Assembly: GCA_029783825.1 (NCBI GenBank)
Contig: JAREIK010017918.1
Span: 1,906,501 to 1,970,500 of the forward strand
DNA length: 64,000 bases
Origin: Sapria himalayana
Lineage: Eukaryota > Streptophyta > Magnoliopsida > Malpighiales > Rafflesiaceae
Reading direction: 5' to 3'
The notes under the pieces were generated by a model, which worked only from the letters and a program-made list of their open reading frames with translations, did no database searches and was not told where the DNA came from. This document shows positions 32,777-44,620 of this stretch, one piece after another. A program made the translations under genes and the position numbers. Position 1 is the stretch's first letter; each line of letters opens with the position of its first letter.

Positions 32777-35700
32777 ATGATGGGTATGGAAACAGAACAA
32801 CAAGATAAAGCAAATACAAGAAATAGATGTAGAGGGATAACAAGAAAGCCTATGACCATCAAGAATAGGAGCAAAGGAATAAAACTTTCAGTTAAGTATA
32901 ATATTGATAGTGTTTATGTTGGACAAGCTGCGGTGCATCTCACAAGTTATTTAGGCATATTGGCACGTACCATGGTCCCAATTAGATATAGCACTTGGCA
33001 CCATGTACCTAAGCAATTGAAGGATAAATTGTGGGACTCCATTGAAGTAAACTTGTATTTTTTTTCTATTTATAACTTTTTCTAATATTATTTGCAAATT
33101 TTTTTAACAACTAATAACTATGTTCATTACTTCTAGGCTGCATTTACATTGGATTGTAAAAGTAGAAGAAACTGTATGAAAATAATTGGCAGATGCTTTA
33201 GATCTTTCAAGAATATGTTGACTGCAAAGTATATCATTTCATTCAAAGACCAATTAGAACTTCTTAAAAAACTACCAGTTGAATACAGTTTTATTGAAGA
33301 TGAAAATTTGACAATTTTTGTCGAAGAAAGATTGACTCAAAGATTTCAGGTAAATTGCTAATTATTTTCATGACATATACTCATTTTTTCTTTACTTAAT
33401 ATAAATTAAAATTTGTAGGAGTTTAGAGATGTTCAAAAGGAAAGAAGGAAAAAACATATTTATAATCATCATCTTAGTAGGAAGGGATATGCTGGTCTTG
33501 AGGAGGAGATGGTAAGCTAAATATGTTACTTTACTTTTAGTTTATGTTGAATTTGCCTAGAGACTCATTATATTACATTGCAATATTGTAAAAGTTGGTA
33601 GAAACCAACTTTACTAGAGTCATTGATAGAAGTGTATTATGGAAGAAAGCAATAGAGAAAAAAGATGGCATGTATGATGAAGTGGTCATTCCGGTAGTGG
33701 AGAAGATTGTAAGTATAAGTTATGGAACAAATATTTCATTTAAGTTAATAACTTATTTATATTAACAAATATGCAATTTAATTTTATAATATCATTGTGT
33801 ATCAGGATAAGATATTACAACAGTCACAAGAAAGTAGTTTGAGTTTTAATGGAAATGACATACTTACAGAAGCATTGGGAACTCCTGAAGATAGTGGTCG
33901 AATACGAGCTAAAGGAAAGCATTATACTCCACGACAATATTTTTATTCTATGGTAGATAGTGCTTTGTGGGAATTTATGAAAGAATCGCAAGAGCGACAA
34001 TCAAGTTTGAGGCAAATATTTTATTCCAACTCTCTTAGATGGTACCCACCGCACCTCAATCTGATGTTGGTAGCTCTAATATGCTCCGAAAACATATCGT
34101 CCTTCTAGAAAGTGTTGAGCAACCAAAACATCGAGTAGAATACCACACTCCACCAATGCTAAAAGCAAACAATGTAAGTTGTATTTCATATTATGTTCTT
34201 TAATATAAATGGGTTAACACAAACTCATAATTTTCATATCAACTTACCTAGTTGATATGAAAATATAGAAGTAATCTTACAATATAAGTTAGCATAATAA
34301 ATTATATTAATAAGCTCATTAAGTTATGATAACTCAATTTTGTCTAACTAATTCTTTCCTAATTGGAAATTATCAACTTTAGATGATTCCATATAACTAA
34401 ACAATATTATTTCATTTTACATGTAAGGAATTGTCAATTGGTCATAGGGACAAAAGAAAATATAGTTACAGCTGGAACTATGGTACTTGAATGTGGTGCT
34501 AACTTCCTTGTTGTTGTGGATGTTTCTTATGATCCAAATGCATTACTTCTTGTACCTATTCCAAGCCAAATTACCACTATTAGAGATGCTATTGGGCATC
34601 AAATTTTATGGTCTGCCCAATTAGTCATTCTTACTACTCATCGCATCCAGGTATGTGTTTTTTTTTAAATAAAAAATTTCTTGTTAATAATTAAAAAACA
34701 ATTTTATCTAGGACAATTATTATATATACTATGATATTTTATGTTTGATAGGATTCAAAGAAATTTAAGAAACATAGTAATCAAGAGAGAACATTGAGTT
34801 TTAATGATGAGAACTCTCTAGATATAAAGAACTTTGCTACATTAGTTGGGCTTTTGTTAAAGGATGAGATGGTACATGTAGTAGAAATTATAGAAAAGAT
34901 TTTTGGAGAGTCTTTTAAGAACTCCCTCATGAAAGAAGATATAGATATCATAATATCATCAATAGGGGTGTCATCTAATTGCCTTATGTTCTATGTATGG
35001 TAATAGAAACATTTAATATATTTTTCATATATATTAACTATATTATTTATGCTTTAATTTTTAATAATGAGAATTGTATTTAATATTAGTTAAATTAAAA
35101 TATTAAATCTTTTTAATTTTGTGTGAAATTAAATCAGGCACTTACATAAAAAGATGGTTGATGCTAAAAAGATAGAGTGATTTATTTTTGTAAATCTGAC
35201 CTTGGTTTCCAAAACCGAATTGGGAGAAGTAAGCAAGAAAAATAGGTCAAGGGTTATAGCTAATCGGTTGATGAATGCAAATAATGTTGATTTTGTTTTT
35301 ATTCCATATAACCCAGGGTAAGTTATTAAAGATAAGTAAGATTATAAGTATGCATATTTATCAAATTATAAATGTTATGTTGTTACACTAATGTTAATTT
35401 TATAGTTGTCATTGGGTATTGGTGGTACTTGACATAAGGACTTTGATCGCTTATTACCTTGATTCCTTGCATCATCAACCATCAGATGATCTTAAAGACA
35501 TTGTTAATATGTATGTTATTCCTTCTTATTATAGAATGAAGCATTGTTGGTAACAAAAATTTTTTTTCTTCATGCAGGGCTCTAAGAAATCATCCACTTA
35601 AAAAACATAAATCATCAAAAAGAGAGCCTAATTGGGTTGTATTAGGGGTAAATAACTCATTAACTGAGTAATAAATTATTTAGTATCTTCTGCTTGATTT

Positions 35701-36005
35701 TAAACTTAGTATAATATGACTTGCAAGTAACTCAATATATATATATAATAATTTTATTTTCCATTCAATGCCCAAGACAACAAGGTAGTGTTGAATGTGG
35801 ATACTATGTGATGCGATATATGAGAGATATCATTCTCGATCAAGAATGTCTTACAACAAATGTATGTGTTGATTTGTTGGTTCTCAATATATCGGGTTTT
35901 TTTATTTTCCAATTTTATTGTTGAAAATAATATTTTACTTTTCAATAGTTTAATGGGATGAAATCATACAACAAAGATGAGTTGGATGAAGTACTATCTG
36001 AATGA
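32777..36005 (+). pseudogene. Second CACTA gene: TNPA-like N-terminus with Ulp1/C48 protease domain
   Basis: Exons placed by GT-AG borders: 32777-33046, 33137-33349, 33419-33511, 33595-33708, 33806-34173, 34428-34650, 34752 onward, then smaller exons to 36005. The early exons (RGITRKPM, then QAAVHLTSYLGILARTMVPI) and exon 5 (DILTEALGTPEDSGRIRAKG) match plant En/Spm TNPA-type proteins. Exon 6 has the NIVTAGTM and LLLVPIP block common in these proteins. The C-terminal part is Ulp1-like: catalytic His in CHWVLVVLD (35410-35412), Asp in YYLDSL (35461-35463), Gln near 35778-35783 and Cys in GSVECGYYVM (35796-35798). Faults: a frame change near 34045, a TGA near 35178 and a premature TGA ending the frame at 36005. 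It may cleave a SUMO-like partner; its role in transposition is unknown. Confidence 0.8.
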
Positions 36006-37670
36006 GTAATGTTGGTGACTCAATTAATACTTTCCTCGGTTTGTAAAGCATTGAGGATACCTTTTTGTATTGAAGCATGAACAAATTTTGGCATTTTCAT
36101 CTTTAACTTTTGATGAGGTTCATACTTTATATCTCTTTTGACCCAAACTATGACTGAAGGTGAATTATTAGACATAATCATTTGAAGATATTTTAGTATT
36201 TTCCTTACACATTCATTATATTTTGCTAATTTCCAAAGGTTGAATTATGTTAGTATATTGTAAGCATTATTCATAGGCGTTTAAAGGTAAACTTTTATTT
36301 GGTCAATTTAGAAGATCTTCCAACTTTGGAATGGTCCATGAACTATTGTGATAATAAAGGTATTTTTTTATAATGAGATCAAGTTTATTACTTGTTAGTT
36401 TCTATTAAATATTTAAAACTTGAATATGTGATTGGAATTTTATTTTTATCATATTATCTTTTGTTTATGTTGTCAACCATAGATTTTTTTTTTTTTTTTG
36501 TAGATTGGCAATGGAAAAATTGTGATTTCGACTTTTGGCTTCAATACTTTGCCACAACATTGTAAATTACCTTCTCGCCCTTATAAAACACAATTATTAT
36601 TTCAAGGCACACTTTTTTTACGTAGCCTTTATTTTATTAATGAATCTAAAACTATAAGTTGATTGAATTACTTTATTTGTGTAATCAAATAGAACTTGAA
36701 ATTACATTACATAGCATCTCATCGAGTTTTTTTAATGTATTGGAAAGATGGCAAGTAATTTAACTTTTCATTTTATTATATTTAATTGGTTTTTGTAGTA
36801 TTTTTTCAAGTAGTTTGTGAGATCTTTCAACTCACTACACACATATATGTTTTTAATGAATTATTTTTGTTTTGTATTTTAATATATTTGATCAACTATT
36901 ATGTCATAGTTGATAAATCTCTTGCTTTATATTTTACCCATTACTACTAACTTTGTTTTTGTTGTTGTTAAATTTGTTTAATCGTATATGTCAATTATTA
37001 TATAAATTATTTTTATGATATGTTGTTATCATTCCTTTTTTTCTCCGATGCTCTATAATATATTTTTTTCTACAAGTGTAATTATTTATTGTTCATCTTT
37101 TTGTATGTAGGTTACCTTTTTTGGAAATTAACTTTCAACTTTGTCAGGCTAGCATGAAGCAGTTGATTGGAGATAAGGCACAATTGGGTTGCATATATCA
37201 GAAATTTTGAATTGAATTAAAGAAATGAATTTTGAAATTGTGTTATATTTTTTTTGAATGGTAAGAAGTCAGAGTTCCCCATTGTACTTGATAACTTTAT
37301 TCTTGGTATGGATTGTAAAGAAATTTTTCGTATGTGCATGCAATATTACAATAAAAGGTGAAAATATATTTACAATAATTATTAAATTTATATTTAATTA
37401 AATCAGTATTTTCCTTATACTTTTACTAAGTGTCATTGTATTCAAATAATTTAAGATTGATACAAGAAATTATGACGTTTTCTGAGTGTCAAGGTAGATT
37501 AGTATAATAAACAATGACACTTTATTTTAGCGTCAATGTTTGATTCAACGACACTGCAAAAAAAACAACATTATATGCAAAGACTTTTTATGTCTGGCTA
37601 GCGGATGATGCTATCAATAAGCGACATGAATTATATATAATGACACTTTTTAAGCATCTTTGATTATGTT
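36006..37670. other. CACTA 3' non-coding and subterminal region
   Basis: This is AT-rich DNA without genes. It includes a poly-T run near 36484-36500. The last 250 bp contain repeated motifs (gtgtcattg, aatgacact, cgacact) in both orientations, expected for transposase-binding subterminal repeats. Confidence 0.6.
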
Positions 37671-37683
37671 TTTTGTTGTAGTG
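37671..37683 (-). repeat. CACTA right terminal inverted repeat
   Basis: TTTTGTTGTAGTG is the exact inverse complement of the left end and is followed by the ACA target duplication at 37684-37686. The preceding 250 bp hold several aatgacact and gtgtcaa motifs in both orientations. Confidence 0.95.
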
Positions 37684-38482
37684 ACATAGTAAAATTTATT
37701 TTAAAATTCCATTTGAGGTGTAGACTGGTAAACCTGCAGATTATTATAATCTAAAAGTATTCGGGCATGTTGCCTACTATCATGTAAATGATGGTAAGCT
37801 TGAACCACGAGCAATAAAAGGAGTATTTGTAGGATATTGTGATGAAGTCAAGGGATTCCATATCTGGTCACTATCTGAAAAAAGAGTAATTCACTCTTGC
37901 AGTGTTACCTTTGATGAAAGTGTCATCTTAAGACAAGTACCTTGTCCTATCTAGTTACCTGATGTTCCTCAAGCTGAACTTAAGGTGGAGCTAAAATCTG
38001 AATCTGTAGCTCTAGGAAGGATGCTTGTTGTCTATAGACAAATAATAGCTAATCATGAAAATGATATTAAGTCTATTACTGAACCTGATCCTGAACTTGC
38101 ACCCGAAGAGTCTATTCCCTACTGTATTGCAAGGGATAGACAAAGGATGGTGAATGTACGTCCTCCTCTGAGATTCGACTTTGATGAATTTATAGGGTTT
38201 GCCCTACAAGTTGCCGAAGAAATTGATATTCCTGAACCATACTCCTTCAGGAATGCTGTTAGATGTCCTGAATTTGAGTCATGGTTAGTTGTCATGAATG
38301 AAGAGATTGAATCTCTTCATAAGAATGGTACTTGGCTTATTGTACCTAAACCAAAAGGGAGAAAGATAGTTTCTTGCAAATGGATTTTTAAGAAGAAAAA
38401 TGATGCCTCTAAAGTTGGTGGTGTAAAATTTAAGGCACATTTAGTTACAAGAGGGTTCAGTAAAAAAGAGGGTATCGATTAT
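37684..38482 (+). pseudogene. Copia integrase end and reverse transcriptase start
   Basis: After the CACTA the copia frame resumes: GKPADYYNLKVFGHVAYYHV (integrase C-terminal region, 37728-37787), GVFVGYCDEVKGFHIW (about 37822-37869), then a TAG near 37952. The frame 37985-38602 reads through the linker into reverse transcriptase (SWLVVMNEEIESLHKNGTW, 38278-38334; CKWIFKKKN; HLVTRGFSKKEGIDYN). The copia match stops at DYN near 38482; the remaining codons of the frame are unrelated. The catalytic YVDD region and RNase H are missing. Confidence 0.85.
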
Positions 38483-38640
38483 AACCCTAATCGTCTCGCA
38501 GTTACGCGAACCAGCTCAATCAGCTACGACCCAAGTTCTCTTTTATCTGTCTCCCACCCCCCGGTAAAAATTTGCAGTTCTTTAAGTTCATTTCGTGGCT
38601 AATCCGAAAAGATCACTCCAGACTTGCATCGCTCTCATAA
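38483..38640. other. Unassigned junction sequence
   Basis: About 150 bp between the truncated copia and gypsy copy 2 has higher GC content and looks unlike either neighbour (for example cgcagttacgcgaaccagct and gtctcccaccccccggtaaa). It matches no element that I recognise. It may be filler inserted during break repair, possibly from a distant or organellar locus, but nothing here proves the source. Confidence 0.35.
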
Positions 38641-38861
38641 TTCCAAAGTTGTTCTTCTATTTTGTATACATAGTCACTCTCATAACTCTTAAGTTTTTCT
38701 TCTGATTCATACATTTTATCTTCATCCAACAACAACCTTCTACAAAGTTATTCCACTAAAAATCTACTTTTTGTTATGATGTAGTATGGAGTAGATTTCC
38801 AATTATCCAACATCTATTTTCATCATTATCTAGACCTCATAAGTCATTATAAAATTAAACA

Positions 38862-39160
38862 TTACTTGTTCCTCACTAACATGGAGAGTAAACTCACTTT
38901 TCTTAATATCAATGAGGGTCTGGCCCATTGGCCAAAAATATTCATCTCAAAATTAATGGTGCACATGGATTTTCCTCCATATCCAAAATAATAAAATTCA
39001 TTAAAAAAATAAAAATACCAACATTGACAATAAATCTTTGCCAATATTCAATCTTCATGGAATAAATAGTGACATTAAGTTGACACTTGATCCCAAATCT
39101 TACAATGCATTTTGAAATATGTCATCTCCCAATTGTGTAAGGTATAGTAAAGCTTCCGGA
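38862..39160 (-). pseudogene. Gypsy protease remnant (copy 2)
   Basis: The minus strand shows KLLRKLKVSGSFTIPYTIG (near 39090-39150), the usual lead-in to the protease active site. Next comes CIVRFGIKCQLNVTIYSMK, where the family has ALCDLGASVNLMPLSI, so the catalytic Asp codon is lost. FIILDMEEN follows. Frameshifts follow near 38940, and the annotated open frame 38862-39044 is out of register. Confidence 0.6.
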
Positions 39161-40630
39161 AACTTTCAATTTCCTCAAAAGTTTTCTTTGAATAATAATG
39201 ATACTATACTTTTCGGTCATATTCATAAGTTTACTATGTCTCTAACTTCTTGTTACTACTCTTTATATCTTTTATAGATTTAATATAGTTTAGTATTTGG
39301 TGTAGAGCTTTAACAAATAGTATATTTACTTCTAATATTTCAAAAAATCTTAAAATATTTTTTGATGTGCATCCAATTTTTCCTAAATTATTGTGGAAAT
39401 GGAAGATTCATAAAAAATTTACCTTTGGTTTTATTCTAATCAATTTATTTCTCTCCATTACCTCAGGTAAGCTTAATTCATTTATCTAGTTTTCCATCTT
39501 TCTTTTTCTCATCTTTGGATGAAACTTGGTTTTATACTTCTTTTTCAGTCATTAATTTGTTTTGTGTTGCAGCTTTATAAATATCATTCTTCCAATTTTA
39601 TTTAGCTGGGGCCATGACTTCTTGGAGAATTTTAGGTTTTGTTGTGGCTTTTGAGAAAATCATGGCCTTGTTATACCCAAAGACTCCAATATCCTTTTAT
39701 TCAAAATAGTCTTGTAGCTACAGATTCATAGATCTTAGAAAAGTTGTGATATTTTCACTTCCAAAATATCTAAAAGTATTCTGTTCAGAGTGCTTTTATA
39801 GCTCTTTCACACTTCTAAGCAATATTGAAAAAATAATTCATTGGATTTACTTATATATCACTTAGCAATTCATTTACTATTATTCCCTTCATTGATAATG
39901 TCAACTGATTATTTTGATGTTATATCTTCCTCATTAACAAATTTGTTTCATTCAAGTACCTCTAATTATGTATTTTGGTCATTATTCTTTTTATGAAGTT
40001 CCACTATAATAACTAGAGGTGTCAAATCGGCCAGGCCACTCAGGGGCGACATGAGGCATGGCTTGATTGAGTGGTGCCTGGCCCAACATAGCATTTTCCA
40101 AAACCATGCCTAGGCCTATGTCGGGCTACCTCGAGGTATGATTCAACATGTGTCATGCTGAGGCACAAATGCATGGTTCTTCGGCATGACCCAAACTGTG
40201 CCCTAGATCTCAGAATGAGTTCAGACATGGTTTGAACCTGACTGCCCGTGACAGCCATTTGCCTGACTCACATGACCCATCGGGCCTCGGGTTGACCTTG
40301 AGCCCAGAAGCCAAAGCTTCTGCAACCGTCAAATCGAACTGACCAAATGATCAAAAAAAATAAAAAAAAATAAAAATATGTGCACACCCTTAACCTTTGG
40401 ATGCACCCCCAATGGCTAGGGGCAAAAATCTGACAACTGTCAGGTTTCTGCCCAAAATAAATATTTTTAAAAATATTTAAAAAATATTTAAAATATATTT
40501 AAAAAATATTTTTTAAAATATTTAAAAAAATTAAAATTTTTTTTAAAAAATATTAAACCATATTTAAAAAATTATAAAAAATTATAAAAAATTCAAAAAA
40601 ATTATTTTTTTTGAAAAAAAAAATTCATAT

Positions 40631-40760
40631 CTATAAATATACTCCTCTCATTCTCTAATATATATCCTATTTCTATTGATATTCTCTTTGTTTCTCTCTT
40701 TCTCTCTCTCTCTCTCGTATCATCTCTCTTTCTCTCTCCTCTCGAGACTCTAGTGACGGG
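40631..40760 (+). promoter_or_regulatory. Putative hAT A promoter: TATA box and CT-rich leader
   Basis: CTATAAATA at 40631 is followed by a pyrimidine-rich tract (about 40680-40745) and the phrase ctcgagactc. The same arrangement stands at 49707 in copy B and 56694 in copy C, 315-380 bp before the transposase start, so it is a conserved feature of the family. The promoter role is inferred from conservation and position. Confidence 0.5.
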
Positions 40761-40945
40761 TAGACTATGGTGCGGATATTAGATTCGGATATTGGACATT
40801 ACCCATCATCAAGCAAATGGGATTTTAGCTTTACGGGTATTATTTTTAAATTTTTGTTTAGTTTTTTTATCTTTATTCTAATTAATAATTTAATATAAAA
40901 TAATATTTTTAAAAAATATAATTTATAAACTAATAAAAATTAAAA

Positions 40946-43010
40946 ATGAAAAATAATAATTTTAATGTCGATAATGATATTACCAATAATATAAACATAT
41001 ATAATTTTAATATGGATAACAATAACTCTACAAAAAGGTTTGAGGCCGCTGAAACTTTGTTTTCTCCCGTGGTTTCAACGCAAATATCTAAAAATCAAAA
41101 AACTAAAAGAAATTTAATAGTTTAGACTCATTTTAATATTATACAAAATAAATATGTTAGGGGTGATGATGAAGAATCGGTACATTGCAAATATTGTAAA
41201 AAAATATTAACATATATGAGTATATGTGGGACTGGGCACCTTAAGAGGCATGCTGAACAATGCACCAAAAAATATGGTGCATTAGATCCTAGGAAAAGTT
41301 AATTAAGTGGTGAGATCTTTGAGGTTTGATCTAGTTAATTCTCTATGTTTACCCCATTCATATACTACAACAAGTTAGGGAGGGAAGACATGACAAACTA
41401 ATCACCACGATGGGTCTTCTAATAAGATCCAAGTGTAGTTAGTATCATGCAGACCTATTTTCAATATGTATATCACAGGATTCCTAGATCCACTTCTAGG
41501 AATGACATACTAAATACTATAAGTTAGAAAAAGAAATAATAATTAATGCATTTAGAGAATATAGTGGTGTGATATCCATGACGTCTAATATCTGGACTAG
41601 TCATGATGATGCATCTTATGCATACCACACTGCCCATTATGTAGATTCTAAATAGATATTAAATAAAAAAATATTAGGGTTTTCAGAGATTTTTCATCCT
41701 CATGATGGTCCAACCTTTTATGAGTGCATGTTAAGAATCTTTAGAGACTATAATATTAAAAATAAAATATTTAGTATTATATTTAATAATGCATCTAATA
41801 ATGGAGTAGCAATTAACATATTTGTTAGGACCATTAGAGACATGCCATTAAGAAAGATTTTCCATGTTAGATACTTGTGTCATGTCATTAAACTCATAGT
41901 ACAAGTGAGAATGAAGGTTGTTTCCCCTACTTTAGAAAACATACATAATTCACTAAAATTTTTTCGTACACCTCACAGACAACAGGAGTTTGGTAGTCTC
42001 TAATTTTTTGCAGGTCTAAAGAAGAAGAAATTCTAATCTGATGTGAGACGCCATTGGAATTACACATACCTTATGTTAGAGCCATATGTTGATACGAACA
42101 TGTGATATTCAAATACATAAATAGTAAGAGTGACAAAATTATCAGTGGTGACACTGACTTGGCTACAGAAATTTTATTTATAAAATTTCTGAAGATTTTT
42201 TATGACATGACGAATATGGGTTCGTCAGTTTATACTCTCATGACTTGCAATGCACTCAGGTGCACATGTAATATTAGTAGTATTTTTAGGAAGTTTAGAG
42301 ATGACCTGATATTTAGTGACAAGACTCTTGAGATGGAAACCAATTACTTAAAGTACTGGTCCACTACCCCATTTGTTTATTGTCTAGCTGCATGCATGGG
42401 CACTAGGGTTAAGGTGGAAGAGGTGAAGAATATTTTGACATACATATTCCCATGCATGAACCAGGAATACCAACCTGAAGGGTTCATTGATGAGAAGTTG
42501 ACTAAGCTATTTAGATACTATGATACTAGGTATGGTGATGGTGGTAGCCAGACTCCGAGTATGGGACATGGATACCATATTGAGAGATAATGACTTCTCC
42601 ATTTAGTTATCAAGGGGGAAATGATGGGGTGGACCATCGAATAGGAGTGATCTATCTCGGCATTTAGATACTAATTACTGCTCAATCTTATCACATGCCG
42701 ATACTAAGAACCTTGATATTCTATAATGATGGAAATATTATGAGTCCACATATCCCATACTATATAAGATAACATGAGATTTATTAACTCGTATTGAGCA
42801 TAGAATCAAAGTCTACTTTTTCTGTTACACTGAATATAATTTTAGATATGAGATCGAGATTGTGACTAGATTTTATTGAGGTATTAGCAATGAATGAAGG
42901 ATTGGGAGGATTCGAGCTTAGGTATCTAGGATTGTACTGCAACTACAATAAGAGTAGAGGAGTTGGTGGAAAATGATGATTCATGAGACTTTGATGATGA
43001 CTGAGATTAA
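40946..43010 (+). pseudogene. hAT transposase remnant (copy A)
   Basis: It starts at ATG 40946 and reads through a Ser/Thr-Lys-rich N-terminus (FEAAETLFSPVVSTQISKNQ) into a BED zinc finger (HCKYCKKIL at about 41187, then HLKRHAEQCTKK). The RNase H-like core is spread over 41640-42590 (for example IFHVRYLCHVIKLIVQ, 41856-41903, and CMNQEYQPEGFIDEKLT). The C-terminal dimerisation region near 42770-42900 is reduced to scraps. A TAG after about 60 codons, frameshifts near 42003 and 42560 and further stops disable it. Family members are DAYSLEEPER/RICESLEEPER-like hAT transposases. Confidence 0.8.
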
Positions 43011-43899
43011 GCCTACCACTAAAGATACCATCAGATGCTTACGGGATTAATCATTGATGTATTAATTTTTACATTTTGAGCTTGCATTATTATTTTATAT
43101 TTGTATTAATTCAGACACTTACAGGATTGATCATTAATGTATTATTTTTTATCTTTTGAGCTTGTATTATTTTTTTGTACTTTTATTATATTACTATAAC
43201 AAATGATTAAAATTTATAATATTTATTTTATGTTATTTTGTGAGTTATGAGTTGTGACTTGTTATTATAATTTTATTTTTTTATTGTATTTAATAAATTA
43301 ATTAATTAATTTTGCATTTTGAATTTTAGAATAATATTATAATAAGAATTAGAGATGACCCTATTCAGAATGGGCCAAAATGACACATCCTGGCACTACT
43401 CAGCATGAAATCCCCAAGGCCTCGGTATGAATCAGCCTGAATCTAGCAGACTCAAGCAGGTCGGGCTATGCTAGGCATGCCCTTTTTGAGTCGTGTTGAG
43501 TTAGGCACGGCACAGTAGCCAGATTGGGCCACCAAAAAATATGTCTTACCAGCCAGTACGACCCATTTGACACTTATAATAATAACTTGTAGGTTATCAT
43601 CCATTATTGGATTTTCTTTCTTTCATGATGATTGACAATAAAATTTAGGCCCCTTGATCCATATAGTTCCTACATTATTCATAATATTTTTAGAGGGTTA
43701 TCCTATATATTACAGCCCACTCAGATAGCTTTCATATGCAATTTTTTTTGTGATTTCTCATGTTCAAATAATAATATCTTGGGATATTTTTATTGGGTTA
43801 AAACACATATTGTTTCTTTTGTATTTGATCATCCTCTTGCATTTGATAAATGAGATTAGAGTTCACCAATTCATATGGATGTAATGTGGCAATCTTTCT

Positions 43900-44620
43900 C
43901 AACATTCTTCTCTTTTTTTCTTATGCATCAAACTTACTCAATAGGGTTGCCATTTTTTTTTAATGATGATGAACCTGTCCAACTCCAATACTCTAGTGTA
44001 TCTTCTCCCGATTGAGCAATTTGTTAAAGTTTGGTAGTTATTTTTTACTAGTACCTAAAATAAATAATTTACCTCCCCAACAATTTATTCATAAAAGACC
44101 TTCTAGCAGCCACATATACTATGCACCTTATCATGTAATTTAACCCATTGTAGAAGGCTTGGGCTAGGAACCACAACTCAAATCCATGATGAAGACATCC
44201 CCTCAACAACTCCTTAAAACAATCCCAATGTCATATAAGTTATCATGCTCCTCTTACCAAAATTGACTTAAAACAAACCCATTTAGAAAAGTAATTTGAG
44301 GCAGGAAGATTTTAGTGAGAAAAGCTCTCACTAGTTCATCCCAACTTTTAATGGAGCCCCTCGGTAAACATAGGAACAAACTCTATGCTTTACTACTTAA
44401 TGAGAATTGAAATAAGTGTAATATTATTGTATTTATGTCAACTCCATTCATTTTAACAATATCACATAGCTTCAAAAATAATGTGACGCATCCATTAGGG
44501 TCCTCCAATTCTCTTGTGCTATACTAATGATGATGAAGCATAGCTATTAAACTCAAATTCAACTCAAAATAATTGGCTTCAACTGGTTTCAAATGAATTC
44601 TAAAATATCTATCTATCACT
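43900..44620 (-). pseudogene. Gypsy gag remnant (copy 2)
   Basis: It aligns block by block with the gag remnant at 1655-2200: the + strand phrase ggaaccacaactcaaatcca (44168) parallels ggaaccataactcaacctca (1801), and aacaactccttaaaa parallels aacaactccttaaac. The reading frame is destroyed by stops and indels. Confidence 0.65.

Larger units (their letters stand above)
25609..37683 (+). mobile_element. CACTA (En/Spm-type) DNA transposon, 12,075 bp
   Basis: Both ends carry the 13-bp inverted repeat CACTACAACAAAA (25609-25621 and, inverted, 37671-37683), flanked by a 3-bp target duplication ACA (25606-25608 and 37684-37686). The interior holds a TNP2-type transposase gene (29104-32446) and a second multi-exon gene with a Ulp1-like domain (32777-36005) in the same direction, the usual CACTA arrangement. 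Subterminal regions are rich in tgtcatt/aatgaca motifs. Near the left end are two gene fragments of apparent host origin. Removing the element and one ACA leaves the copia integrase frame continuous, so the boundaries are firm. Both genes contain stops, so it is structurally complete but probably inactive. Confidence 0.95.
23005..38490 (+). mobile_element. Ty1/copia element, 3'-truncated, split by a CACTA
   Basis: It carries a 5' LTR-like region, primer site (23629-23640), gag (23716), zinc knuckle, protease, integrase and the beginning of reverse transcriptase. Between 25609 and 37683 it is interrupted by a 12-kb CACTA transposon. The reverse transcriptase breaks off at about 38482 and no RNase H, polypurine tract or 3' LTR follows, so the element is a truncated relic. 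The left LTR boundary is estimated because no second LTR is available for comparison. Confidence 0.8.
40014..43578 (+). mobile_element. hAT transposon copy A, 3,565 bp
   Basis: The left end tagaggtgtcaaat and right end atttgacacttata are inverted repeats with two mismatches. The 8-bp target duplication ataataac (40006-40013 and 43579-43586) is perfect. The interior has the same layout as copies B and C: GC-rich left arm (40020-40330), A/T-rich spacer, TATA and CT-rich leader, transposase relic (40946-43010) and GC-rich right arm (43370-43578). It is inserted in gypsy copy 2. Its arms are less GC-rich than those of B, suggesting greater age. Confidence 0.9.
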
